64,000 bases of DNA from SMWN01 sp965261165 (GTDB taxonomy: Bacteria > Pseudomonadota > Gammaproteobacteria > Eutrophobiales > Eutrophobiaceae), in contig OZ253445.1 in NCBI GenBank assembly GCA_965261165.1, positions 2,061,473 through 2,125,472 of the forward strand, in the 5' to 3' direction. Positions 9,592-17,926 of this stretch are shown piece by piece; positions within the stretch are counted from its first letter, which is position 1, and the number at the start of each line of letters is the position of its first letter. The notes under the pieces are model-generated. The model was not told the origin of the DNA, made no database searches, and saw nothing but the letters and a program-made list of their open reading frames with translations. The translations under genes and the position numbers were made by a program.

Positions 9592-9679
9592 AGTGGCGTA
9601 TTTTACCGAGGGGAAAATGAGTTCGATTGCCAGAAACACGACTTTAGCTGTGCAAGACCATTAGCACTGGCGTGATTTA

Positions 9680-9898
9680 TTACACTGTTGCCTCTACTTC
9701 CACATAATTTGAATAAGTATGTGAATGCGGGATTATTTGATTTTCCATTGCCAACCCCTGCAGATGAAATTCCATTGCTTGCTGCATATTTTGTTCAATA
9801 TCTTGCTTGGTTTTGCCGGTGGCAACACAACCATCTACATCTGGAGAATAAGCAGAAAATCCTGTTTTAGTTTCTTCAATTACGATTAAATATCTCAT
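9680..9898 (-). CDS. hicB: HicB-type antitoxin
   Basis: This 72-residue protein has the partly degraded RNase H fold of HicB: MRYLIVIEETKTGFSAYSPDVDGCVATG followed by the usual helix (QDIEQNMQQAMEFHLQGL). HicB neutralises HicA and represses the operon in characterised systems. The C-terminal DNA-binding segment of longer HicB proteins is short or missing. Its ATG overlaps the ancestral hicA stop (ATGA), so translation was once coupled. A one-base change upstream has placed it in frame with hicA (see the hicA entry). Confidence 0.85.
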   Translation of the reverse strand: MRYLIVIEETKTGFSAYSPDVDGCVATGKTKQDIEQNMQQAMEFHLQGLAMENQIIPHSHTYSNYVEVEATV

Positions 9899-10084
9899 TT
9901 CTTGAACCCCGCCTGTTTGAAAATGCTCATTATGTGTGCCAATTGTGATTTTATCGCTCAACTTTCCTGACACAGTAACCAAACCAGATGTGGTGAGATG
10001 CTTGAATTGACGATGACTACCCTTTGTTGGCGAGAAATACCATCCATCATTTTCAAGTATTTTTATAATTGCTTTTATTTTCAT
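9895..10084 (-). pseudogene. hicA: HicA-type mRNA interferase toxin, frameshifted into hicB
   Basis: HicA toxins are ~60-residue double-stranded-RNA-binding-fold mRNA interferases. The catalytic His in GSHRQFKH is present. Near the 3' end the reading frame slips: as read, it gives GTHNEHFQTGGVQE and runs into HicB as one 134-residue fusion. Deleting one base near 9928 gives HNSIFKQAGFKK and a stop overlapping the hicB ATG, which matches the HicA C-terminus (NSILKQAGL type). The annotated span is 63 codons plus one extra base. The toxin is therefore probably inactive or tethered to its antitoxin. Confidence 0.85.
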
Positions 10085-10149
10085 GCTGTTGCACTCCTAA
10101 CCGCACAGAAAAAAGGAGTAAAACTATGGAGATAACCCATTTGACTGCA

Positions 10150-10182
10150 TGAAAGACACCATATTTACCCATGAATCAGCAA
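10150..10182 (+). repeat. Fragment matching the IS30-like left end
   Basis: GAAAGACACCATATTTACC followed by CATGAATCAGCAA is nearly the same as 12239-12271, where it leads into an IS30-type transposase. Here it is cut off after about 33 bp, so it is a solo scrap of an IS end. Confidence 0.6.
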
Positions 10183-10206
10183 GTCCCAAGCAGGTGGCTT
10201 ACGACT

Positions 10207-10272
10207 TCCAATAGTCCGCAATCCACGGTGATGGCTGGATATGCCGATAGCATTTGCCACTGATGCCTTTGA
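10207..10272 (-). repeat. Duplicate of a glycosyltransferase gene 3' end
   Basis: About 66 bp here repeats 10675-10740, the 3' end of the GT8-like gene, in the same orientation with roughly five mismatches (CCAATAGTCCGCAATCCACG is shared exactly). The two copies flank the DUF1640-like gene. It is probably all that remains of a second paralogue or of a segmental duplication. Confidence 0.75.
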
Positions 10273-10287
10273 TTGCTGTGATTGGGC

Positions 10288-10620
10288 TTATAAAAACAAG
10301 TCTTTTAAGATTGGAATCACTAAAATAGCAATTATAATGGACATAAAAACCTCAAGACGAACAAAGCGTTTTTCTATTTTTAATTCCAGATTGGTAATCT
10401 TTAATTCCAAATCGGCAATCTTTAATTCCAGCTCGGCAATTTTGTTCGTAATCTGAGTGTGGGTTACTGTTAAATCATTTTTCGTGGCTAAGGCATTGCT
10501 AACAATATCATCAACAACGGCTTTTAAGGCTTTTGATTGTACTTTAGCTTGCTGCTGTGGAACACCAGATTCAATCAATTGCTCTGCATAATCCATGGTA
10601 TCAAATGTAATTGCGCCCAT
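10288..10620 (-). CDS. DUF1640-like coiled-coil membrane protein
   Basis: A 110-residue protein with the DUF1640/CCDC90 layout. A short N-terminal segment (FDTMDYAEQLIESGVPQQQA) is followed by a long coiled coil with near-perfect heptads (IAELELKIADLELKITN) and a single C-terminal transmembrane helix (SIIIAILVIPILKDL). Bacterial members are small tail-anchored proteins of unknown role, often found near mobile DNA. An alternative ATG lies one codon upstream. The heptads are also visible as a 21-bp DNA periodicity near 10370-10440, suggesting growth by slippage. Confidence 0.75.
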   Translation of the reverse strand: MGAITFDTMDYAEQLIESGVPQQQAKVQSKALKAVVDDIVSNALATKNDLTVTHTQITNKIAELELKIADLELKITNLELKIEKRFVRLEVFMSIIIAILVIPILKDLFL

Positions 10621-10665
10621 CACTTATATCCGTTAATTATAAAGAATGAACCGCATCATACACCA

Positions 10666-11394
10666 TTACTCTTTCCAATAGTCCGCAATCCACGGTGATG
10701 GCTGAATATGCCGATACCACTTGCCACTAATGCCTTCAATGGCTTCAGGTGGGTTAGGCAAGCCATGAAACAAAATAATTCTGGCGTTTTGAGGAATACT
10801 CGGTGCTTGAAACCATGACTTCATCCATGACGGACAACAACGGTACTTAAAACTGGACACCCAGTCATCCTGCCAAAAATGGAGTTTGCCTAATTTGTGC
10901 ATTTCTGCTGATAAATAGGCTTGCTCGTGGCGAACTTGTTGTTTTATTTTCTGAAAGTTCTGTTCAAAAAACGTAAGAATGTGTGGGTATTGACCTGCTT
11001 CAAAGCGAAAAACCGAAGAATTCCCCTGCATTTTTTCAGGATTTTTTTTATCATGGGCAATGAGAAGATCACCCTTAACGGCGAAAAAGTCATCTAAATT
11101 ACCGACAATCACCACATCCAAATCTAAAAACAGGGTCGCACCAGACAAGCCACCAAAATCTTGTGCAAATACCGTCAGTTTACGCCAGCCACGTTCAGGC
11201 GTATCGCTGGGTATATTCAATGCTGGCAAGGGCTGTATTTCTACTTGTGTGCGAATATTGCTGGCATCATCCGTAAAACAAACAAACCTGAATGGTCGGT
11301 TCAAGTGGCGTGACACCATGCCATAAAGTCGATTCACATAGTCCGCCGGGAATTTATTTCCCCACTTCATGCAAATCACATTAACCGGATTCAT
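10666..11394 (-). CDS. GT8-like glycosyltransferase
   Basis: This 242-residue protein resembles family 8-type (GT-A fold) transferases. It opens with VNVICMKWGNKFPADYVNRL, continues with FRFVCFTDD, and has the DXD motif in TLFLDLDVVIVGNLDDFF near residue 100. The C-terminus carries FHGLPNPPEAI, an H-G pair often used by retaining GT8 enzymes. Its ATG overlaps the stop of the YrbL-like gene by 4 bp (ATGA), so the two are translationally coupled. The donor and acceptor sugars cannot be read from sequence. Confidence 0.75.
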   Translation of the reverse strand: MNPVNVICMKWGNKFPADYVNRLYGMVSRHLNRPFRFVCFTDDASNIRTQVEIQPLPALNIPSDTPERGWRKLTVFAQDFGGLSGATLFLDLDVVIVGNLDDFFAVKGDLLIAHDKKNPEKMQGNSSVFRFEAGQYPHILTFFEQNFQKIKQQVRHEQAYLSAEMHKLGKLHFWQDDWVSSFKYRCCPSWMKSWFQAPSIPQNARIILFHGLPNPPEAIEGISGKWYRHIQPSPWIADYWKE

Positions 11395-12092
11395 TTTGAC
11401 CTATTTGCCGATGAATTATGCGGGATTAAACGATGCCTTAAAAAGCGGCGTTCCATCTTCTTTTTAGCAAAAAAATGAAAATAATCCACTACTGGGAAGA
11501 AATCTCGGTGCCCTAGACCGTCCACCACCACGCACTCCATGCCACCATCAGCCAATATTCTACAACATATATTTTTAGCATGTAAATCGTTAGCAAACAC
11601 CTTATGCGCGATCATTTGTTTTTTCAATCGCATTAGTGCTCCTTTAATCGTTACGTCGCTCAATGGAGCCTTTGTCATTTCACGATAATGGCTTAATGTC
11701 AACGACCTGTTTTGGGTCGTTTCATCTCTTATCAAGTCATAAACATGACCGACACCAAAATTAGTTTCAATCACGCCATGATAGGTCGCATAAAACGGGT
11801 AATCATAATCCCGATCCTTCGTCTTTAATTTCATCATGTACTTCACTTCTTGGAGCATGCGTTCATCATGCTCTATCGGTTTTTTAATTTTGATACATAA
11901 ATCATCATCATCTGGATGGTAATAACATTTAGTTCGACCACCCTCAGCAAAGTGGTGTTGATTTTTCAGAAATACCTTCGCACGGGGGGCAGTTTGCGTT
12001 TTTGAGTCGAATCCGCGCTCAAACAACATAATGCAAGCGTTAATTCCTGCACGAATTCGATACTTTGTAGCCTTTTTTATTCTTATGTTCAT
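11391..12092 (-). CDS. YrbL family kinase-like protein
   Basis: This matches the PhoP-regulated YrbL family: the nucleotide-binding strand CYYHPDDDDLCIKIKKP, then ETNFGVGHVYDLIRDE, and a kinase-like catalytic region with HKVFANDLHAKNICC followed by VVDGLG. The fold resembles small-molecule/LPS kinases. YrbL itself has no settled reaction. Sitting in a glycan locus and overlapping a glycosyltransferase, it may phosphorylate a surface sugar, but that is inference. A TTG at 12143 would add 17 residues; the ATG at 12092 is preferred. Confidence 0.75.
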   Translation of the reverse strand: MNIRIKKATKYRIRAGINACIMLFERGFDSKTQTAPRAKVFLKNQHHFAEGGRTKCYYHPDDDDLCIKIKKPIEHDERMLQEVKYMMKLKTKDRDYDYPFYATYHGVIETNFGVGHVYDLIRDETTQNRSLTLSHYREMTKAPLSDVTIKGALMRLKKQMIAHKVFANDLHAKNICCRILADGGMECVVVDGLGHRDFFPVVDYFHFFAKKKMERRFLRHRLIPHNSSANRSK

Positions 12093-12235
12093 CTTTAGAC
12101 GCAACTTACCTGCTGAATCGGCCCCCTTGTTTGACGATAGCAATTTTTATAAGCAATACTTTAACGCCGATGAATTCACATAATTAAGTGCAACACTCCT
12201 AAGTCAGCCAAAGGGCGCGATCATGCTTTTAACTG

Positions 12236-12545
12236 AACGAAAGATACCAAATTTACCTCATGAATCAGCAACATTATACACTAGCGGGAATCGCTAAAAC
12301 CATGGGTAGAAGCAAGTCAATCATCAGCCGTGAAATTAAACGCGATACAATGGGGCAATGGCTATCGCTACAAACAAGCCCCACCAACTTTGCCCAAACG
12401 AGGAGCAAAAACCGGTCTGGCTTTGCATTTCTCGCCCACGGAGACTACTCGGGCTTACATAGAGACCCTCAATCAGCAGCTTGATAAGCATGGTCGCCCA
12501 GTTGCCATATACAGCGATAAACACAGTATGATCTTTGCACGATAA
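12236..12545 (+). pseudogene. Transposase remnant: IS30-type N-terminus joined to an ISNCY-like piece
   Basis: The first ~110 bp encode an IS30-type helix-turn-helix (AGIAKTMGRSKSIISREIKR). After a frameshift the other frame gives GYRYKQAPPT, still IS30-like, and then ETTRAYIETLNQQLDKHGRP followed by YSDKH, which looks like the integrase core of ISNCY-type transposases. The locus is therefore a mosaic of two dead elements, with neither catalytic triad complete. Confidence 0.65.
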
Positions 12546-13276
12546 TTCTTTTGTCCGCTAGCGGTGTCCCCATATCCCCAGATAGAAATCCCTGAAACGT
12601 AGCAAGCCTTGGCTGTATGCTAGTTAACAACAAGGGGTTAGGCAAGCAGGGGTTAGCAGCAAAACCCACCATCACCCAATGGCTGCACAGCTCAAGGCTT
12701 ATGACTAGGGTATCTTACAAACTCGATACCACCAACGATTGACTCACCTCTCGTGCTGGTTTATTGGTCATTGCTCAATTAATGGATTCCCCTAATAGAC
12801 TACATGAACCTGTCTGAGCGAATCGATAAGCACTTCCCCTAGCTTAAAAGTAATCGTGGGGGGTATAAGCCCTCTGAATTCATCAAGGGGAATTTATCAA
12901 GGGGAATTCATCAAGACCCTCATCCTGATGCAGCATGAAGGCAGTTTTTATCTGGATGAGGTTCGCCACCTTGAGGATGATGCGGCACTGCGCGCTAAAT
13001 GTTGGATCTCAAGAAACTTCCTCAAGCGACCACGCTTGGAGATTGGCTCAGGCGGGTTGCAAGCCAGCGCAAGATAATAAGGCGTTTATCCAGCAATGCC
13101 AACAATCTCTCCCGAAAGACTGTACCGTGAAGGCGCTGCGTATTGATGCCGCTGGCTAGCAAACAAGAATCATTGAATATTGTCATGAGCAAGGGATCGA
13201 GTATGTCATTCGCGCCAAGACCAGTGCCGCGATGTGCGCACAGATAGCAACGGCAAATGCTTCTAACTGGCAGCCC

Positions 13277-13363
13277 TTGCTGGATAAACTCTTGATGGAT
13301 AAACTCTTGATGGATAAACTCTTGCTGGATAAACTCTTGATGGATAAACTCTTGCTGGATAAA
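13277..13363 (+). repeat. 15-bp in-frame tandem repeat
   Basis: About six units of CTCTTGATGGATAAA (variants with CTG for ATG) encode repeated LL(L/M)DK inside the IS1380 relic. The inverted copy near 59112-59200 has the same number of units with one base-level variant. Intact relatives would have a single LLDKQDAA here, so this is slippage within a dead gene. Confidence 0.8.
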
Positions 13364-13842
13364 CAAGACGCGGCGATAAGCGGCCAGGATACCTACCGCA
13401 GCAGCTTCTGTATCGGTGAGTATGCAAAAGCCTTCACCTTGATCATTCAGAGAACAGCCGTTACCGGTCAAGCAAGTCTGGGTTTAGATTCATCAGGTAA
13501 TTCAGAAGACAGTTCACAAGATAGCGCAGAGGGAACAAGCTCAGAAGAAATAAACTCGAGTGCTTATATTGATCGTGCGATTGCCACTCATCGGCCACTC
13601 ATCGGCCACTCATCGGGATGACCTTAGCCATAGCCAGATTGTCCACAGGCCAATATGACTAATATGGCAGCGTGGCGAGGACAGTGAGGGCCACATCAAG
13701 GAACTGCAACGAGATTTTGGCGGTGACCCCCTGTCGTGCTCTGATTTTGCTGCCAATGTGCTGTACTTTTTAACCTCAGCATCTTCCTACAATCTATGTG
13801 CCCTCATGCGTCAGCTGCTGCTAGTGGAGTTATCCCGACATC

Positions 13843-13962
13843 GAGACTGTGTAAGAAACCCCACTAAATCGCGTTACATGTGGAAAACCCTTGCGGGTTT
13901 GGCTGTTTTACTGGGTTCCTGCTTGCGCAGGAACGACGGATGTTGGTTTTTTGCACAGTCTC
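13843..13962 (+). mobile_element. 120-bp MITE nested in the IS1380 relic (copy 1)
   Basis: Terminal inverted repeats GAGACTGTG and CACAGTCTC bound 120 bp flanked by CATC on both sides, giving a 4-bp target duplication. Inside is the palindrome TTCCTGCTTGCGCAGGAA, which resembles a widespread intergenic palindrome of proteobacteria. It interrupts the transposase between RHR and the downstream LVAIAAKVVRTGRQ segment. Confidence 0.75.
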
Positions 13963-14253
13963 CATCTTGTGCTGACTCTGCACTGGTGTCTGGTCGCCAT
14001 TGCGGCAAAAGTGGTTAGAACCGGACGACAATTATTTATAAAGCTGCAAGAAAACCACCGAATACTCCTAGAACCAGTGCTACTGGCACTGAAGCAGTTT
14101 GCAGCACCGTCCATTTAACCCGATATAGGGCAAGCGTAACGGCTTCTGCAAGATAGGTGCGTGCAAAAAAAGCCCATTGAACACTGATTAATGGCGGGAC
14201 TTAATATACAGAAGGCGCTGAGCCAGTATTTTTTAGTAAAGCTCTCAGCACTA

Positions 14254-14364
14254 TGGGCTTGTCGGTTAATTCAAAATCAGTCCAATTTTAAGAAAATAAA
14301 ATGTTTAATAACAAGGACTTAAATATTCACAACAAGCTAAAAACTCCATTTTCCGACAAGCCCA
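14254..14364 (+). mobile_element. 111-bp MITE near the right end of the IS1380 relic (copy 1)
   Basis: TGGGCTTGTCGG at the left and CCGACAAGCCCA at the right are perfect 12-bp inverted repeats, flanked by CTA on each side. The interior is AT-rich with no coding capacity. The CTA duplication fits an IS5-type transposase acting in trans. A solo matching end (TTAACCGACAAGC) occurs at 51289-51301. Confidence 0.8.
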
Positions 14365-14445
14365 CTATCTGCCATAATCTGCGGTAATGGCCAGTCATAA
14401 GGCTTGCAAGCGGGATTACAGGTCATTGAAGCACTGGTGCTACTC

Positions 14446-14668
14446 TATCTGGGGATTTGGGCGCTATGGAAAGTTTCTTTCATAGTTTGAAGGTGGAACA
14501 AGTACATCATGATGATTACCGAACAAGAAATGAGGCACGTTCAGTGATATTCGATTACATTGAGCTATTTTATAATCGGCAACGTAAGCATTCTACGATT
14601 GGCTATCTGTCACCGATAGCATTTGAAGAAATGAGTGTTGCTTAACTGAGTGTACGTTTTATTGGGGT
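14446..14668 (+). pseudogene. IS3-family transposase OrfB, C-terminal fragment
   Basis: The fragment AMESFFHSLKVEQVHHDDYR through FYNRQRKHSTIGYLSPIAFE is the end of an IS3-family DDE domain, including the final catalytic Glu region. The segment after its stop (CTGAGTGTACGTTTTATTGG) resembles an IS3-type right end. The 5' part was lost where the IS1380 composite abuts it. Confidence 0.8.
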
Positions 14669-14803
14669 AAGGCCAAACATATAAATAATGTCCGTTGTTA
14701 TCATGCTGCCTTTTTTTTGTCTCTCTGCCATTTGAATTTCCACTTGGCCGTAATATTGATCTATCATAGAGATTATTTCTGGAAATAACTAAGAGGTAAC
14801 ATT

Positions 14804-15433
14804 GTAAAATTTTATCATTTTCTACCTTCACCAAATTCTCGTCGATTATTAGCTGCTATGTGTTATTTTGGTCTTGATCCTAATCTGGTAGATATTTCAT
14901 TGCCTAAAGGTGAACAAATGAATCCAGATTTTGTTGCCTTGAATCCAAATCATAAAATTCCCCTATTTGTTGATGACGATGGTTTTATCCTGCGGGAGTC
15001 CACCACAATCATGCAGTATTTGGCAGAGAAAGAAATGGAGCATAGCCTTTATTCTGATAACCTCAAAACATGCGCCGATATTAACAGATGGTTGGCCTGG
15101 AATATTGCGTACTGGAGTTCGGCTTGTGGTATATATATTTAACGAATATCTGGTTAAAAACTTCCTCAATCTGGGCGATCCAGATTCGAAAAAACTAAAA
15201 AAAGATGAATTATTTTTTCGTTTTTGCAGAAGTGTTAAATAATCATCTTAAATGATAGTAAATGGTTGGTAGGCAATGATATTGCATTGGCAGATTACGC
15301 TATTGGTTCTTTTCTGGATCATGCGGAAGCTGCGCACATGCCTGTCGAAGGTTTCAAGCAGATACAACGATGGTATGCCGACATCAAGGAATTGGATAAA
15401 TGGAAAAAATCAGCACCTTCTAATTTTATGTAG
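14804..15433 (+). pseudogene. Glutathione S-transferase, frameshifted
   Basis: The N-terminal thioredoxin-like domain is recognisable: KFYHFLPSPNSRR, then NPNHKIPLFVDDDGFILRES with the cis-Pro and the Glu-Ser pair that binds glutathione. The first frame ends at 15142. The helical domain continues in other frames (NEYLVKNFLNLGDPDSKK near 15140, then LADYAIGSFLDHAEAAHMP and QIQRWYADIKEL up to 15433). At least two indels, and the lack of a proper start codon before KFYHF, show the gene is dead. Confidence 0.8.
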
Positions 15434-15717
15434 AGAATTTTATCTTAAACTAATCTGGCAGGAGGGGGGGATGCATGCCGCAACATAAAGCTATGGCTAG
15501 GCAATTTCGAGAGTTGATAGAAAAGCTCAGCATTACATCTATAATTTAAAATTGCATGGATGCACGAATATTGTAATCGCATGGACGTAAAAGAGCAGCG
15601 AGTATTTTCTAGATCCGATGCCGGATTTTCCCTCTATGTGACAGCCATTCAGGAATCGTGTTATCGGATACTTTTAAGTACATAAATTACAGGGAATGAA
15701 TATCGTCTCTGCCAGAA

Positions 15718-16665
15718 TCAGTGAGAGGAAAAAAAAATACCAAATGCACGGCAGCCATCCTGTACCTGGATCTCACCTGTAATCTCTAGGGAATCCGTAT
15801 CAATAATATTCACAGTCCCGTCAAACCAGTTGGCAACGTAAATAGATTTCCCAGAAGGATGTAGTGCTATCCCTTCAGGATAATCACCTACCTTGATTAT
15901 TTTAATCACTTTGTTCTCTGATAAAGAAATAACCGAGACAGTCCCGTCATGCTGGTTAGTGACAAATATTCTATTTCTTATCTCATCATGTGCGATAGCA
16001 TAGGGATAGCCGCCGACTTTTACATTGATGACCCTATTGTCATCATCCAGGTTAATAATACTGACACTGTTAGCACGAACATTCGCCACGAAAATTTTGT
16101 TGATTGATTTTGCGGCGGTAACACCAAAAGGCGCTGTTTCAACTGGAATAACAGCTTCGATGTCTTCTGTTTCTGTGTTAATGATCATTAAATTATGGCC
16201 ATCTCTATTGGCAACATAAAGCCAGTCCCCTGCGGGGCCTACTGCTATCCCTGAGGGTGACTTGCCAACCTTGATTTCTGAAATAATTTGCATGGTGTTG
16301 GTGTCCATGATTGAAACGATATTCAAATACCAATCTGCAATATAAAGTTTCTTTCCATCTGGGCTGACTGCTATCCCAACAGGGGCATCACCCACCTTAA
16401 CATTCTTTATTAAGGTGTTATTGCTTGTATCAATGATAGAAATTTCCTGGCTTTCAGGATTTGATATGTACACACGTTGCCCATCTAAGCTTGTCGTTAC
16501 ACCAGCTGGACGATGCCCTACATCTATATTTTTAATTACTTGATTTAATGACGTATCAATAACTGACACGGTATTGCTAACTTGATTAGAGATGTAAGCA
16601 AAGGTGGCAGATTGTGTTGCCGATGTGACACAAAAGAAAAAAATAATCAGAAGTAAATAATTCAA
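15718..16665 (-). CDS. Secreted YVTN-type beta-propeller protein
   Basis: A 315-residue protein with an N-terminal signal peptide (hydrophobic core LLLIIFFFCVTSATQSA). About seven ~40-residue blades each contain a variant of Y-V-(A/S)-N followed by V-S-(I/V)-I-D-T and G-x-x-P-x-G-(V/I)-A. YVTN/YncE-type propellers are periplasmic or exported; some accompany quinoprotein dehydrogenase systems, and the next gene resembles MxaD, but no dehydrogenase gene is in view. The gap to the SRPBCC gene is about 130 bp, on the same strand. The ligand is unknown. Confidence 0.85.
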   Translation of the reverse strand: MNYLLLIIFFFCVTSATQSATFAYISNQVSNTVSVIDTSLNQVIKNIDVGHRPAGVTTSLDGQRVYISNPESQEISIIDTSNNTLIKNVKVGDAPVGIAVSPDGKKLYIADWYLNIVSIMDTNTMQIISEIKVGKSPSGIAVGPAGDWLYVANRDGHNLMIINTETEDIEAVIPVETAPFGVTAAKSINKIFVANVRANSVSIINLDDDNRVINVKVGGYPYAIAHDEIRNRIFVTNQHDGTVSVISLSENKVIKIIKVGDYPEGIALHPSGKSIYVANWFDGTVNIIDTDSLEITGEIQVQDGCRAFGIFFSSH

Positions 16666-16799
16666 GGTGACTTTTGAAATTAGAGCAAAATGAATTATTT
16701 GGTATTTAGGAGGGATTATTTGGGAAGAATCGTTTAAATAAAACCAAGTTTAAATAAAACTAGGGAAACTGCAACTAATTTAATCCAGCTTCCCCGAGT

Positions 16800-17336
16800 T
16801 CAAGCTTGTTCGGAGAGTTTTTTGATATTTTCCATTCCTGCTTTGTAGAAAATAGTCAGTTTTTCAGTTGCATACTCGTCACTTAATTCGTGGGGTGGGG
16901 TAGGTCCCTGGAATAAGCGATAAAATGCACCTTTCCATTTAAGCGTCGAGCCGCCTTTGCCGTTATCTGTAATAGTCATGGTTAAACCGTGGGTAGTGAT
17001 AGGGTAGGCTTTGAGCTGTTGACCGTCTTCCATGTAATGCTGAATCATGAAATTTTCCGGTTTATGTTTTGCTAGGATCTCCCTTATTTGTTCACCACCC
17101 TCGAGAGTAATGACGCGTAATGACTCTGGTTCATTGCCTTTGTCAGTAGTGCAGTCTATGACTGTTGGATGCCAATCTTTGATTGAACAATAATCACTAA
17201 TGACAGCCCAGACCTTGTTTGGTGCAACATTAATTTCTATTTCCTCGACCAGTAAGACTCTTGCTGGTCCGTGAGCCATGACTAGTGCAGGGGCAAAAAA
17301 AACAGAAAATAAGTATAAATTTATAATTTTTTTCAT
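16800..17336 (-). CDS. Periplasmic SRPBCC family protein, MxaD-like
   Basis: The 178-residue product has a signal peptide (residues 1-21, ending VMAHG) and an SRPBCC/START-like hydrophobic-pocket fold: EEIEINVAPNKVWAVISDYC then WHPTVIDC, and near the end LKWKGAFYRLF. The arrangement resembles MxaD, a periplasmic protein of methanol dehydrogenase clusters, and related cofactor-binding exported proteins. A stretch AAGGAG-like sequence (GGAGGATA on the coding strand, 17339-17346) gives a clear ribosome site. Its role here is not proven. Confidence 0.75.
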   Translation of the reverse strand: MKKIINLYLFSVFFAPALVMAHGPARVLLVEEIEINVAPNKVWAVISDYCSIKDWHPTVIDCTTDKGNEPESLRVITLEGGEQIREILAKHKPENFMIQHYMEDGQQLKAYPITTHGLTMTITDNGKGGSTLKWKGAFYRLFQGPTPPHELSDEYATEKLTIFYKAGMENIKKLSEQA

Positions 17337-17346
17337 CGTATCCTCC

Positions 17347-17639
17347 AGATATTCGGAATTCTCTTGCCTTAATTTTTCCAGCGAAATTTAGCGAGACCAC
17401 AGGATTATACCGTCAAAACTGCTCCAAGAAATTCTATAGGCTACCATTTCTCCAGAATTTTCTCCTAAAGGATGGATTGAGGTTCCGTATTCTGAATTTA
17501 TAATTCTGATCACATATTTCATGATGTTTCTTTTGATAGGTTTATGTTTGTTATCAATAGAATCCATAGAAATAAGATCATCTCATGCTAGGAACAACAG
17601 ACAGAGCAACCGCAAAACCGCTAGTTTTTTCTTCCTATG
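17347..17639. other. Intergenic stretch with no recognised gene
   Basis: Upstream region of the SRPBCC gene, running up to an IS1595 remnant. It is AT-rich and probably holds the promoter of the minus-strand gene. I see no RNA gene or clear operator in it. Confidence 0.4.
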
Positions 17640-17860
17640 AACTGGAAGCCGAAAACAAGGCGATGTTAAGGTGGCTGAAAGTTATTTTGGTGGTCGTCGC
17701 AAAGGTAAACGCGCAAATCCTAAGTATTCAGCTTATCGAAAGATTTATACGAAAATCATTGCCGATGTTTCATCAGAGTTCTTGATGCTGGTTATTGAGC
17801 AGACAGCATCAGTTTATTCTGATCGCTGGAGAGGTTATTATATACTAAATTATTTGAAAG
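17640..17860 (+). pseudogene. IS1595/ISXO2-type transposase fragment
   Basis: The pieces AESYFGGRRKGKRANPKYSA and YTKIIADVSSEFLMLVI followed by SVYSDRWRGY are the central part of an ISXO2-like transposase (normally DESYFGGxRKGKRG, with a later SD motif). The DES aspartate has become Ala, and both ends are missing, so only about 220 bp of a dead element remain. Confidence 0.75.
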
Positions 17861-17926
17861 CTGTATTTTCAGGTAGTCTGAATATTGACACTCTGGTTTC
17901 TTAGAGTATGGAATTATAATAATAAA

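Larger units (their letters stand above)
12781..14118 (+). pseudogene. IS1380-type transposase pseudogene, copy 1
   Basis: Scattered frames carry IS1380 transposase segments: LRIDAAG near 13140, EYVIRAKTSAAMCAQI near 13200-13240, DTYRSSFCIGEYAKAFTLII, INSSAYIDRAIATHR, then QRGEDSEGHIKELQRDFGGD near 13670-13720 and LKQFAAPSI at the end. Several stops and frameshifts, a duplicated GGGGAATTCATCAAG stretch near 12890, and a 120-bp MITE interrupt it. It cannot make a working enzyme. Confidence 0.75.
12568..14462 (+). mobile_element. Degenerate IS1380-type composite, copy 1
   Basis: The segment starts with CCCCATATCCCCAGATAG and ends with CTATCTGGGGATTTGGG, imperfect terminal inverted repeats. It holds a broken IS1380-type transposase, an in-gene 15-bp repeat expansion, and two nested MITEs (13843-13962 and 14254-14364). 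A second copy in inverted orientation lies at 58012-59858 with the same nested insertions at the same places, so those insertions happened before duplication. The right ~1.6 kb of the two copies is nearly identical, while the left ~200 bp has diverged. Confidence 0.85.

Noticed and set aside
13022..13471. Protein with QEFIHQEFIQ-type repeats opposite the IS1380 relic
   Set aside because: It is the antisense shadow of the 15-bp repeat and has no independent support. The same frame at 59003-59452 is explained the same way.
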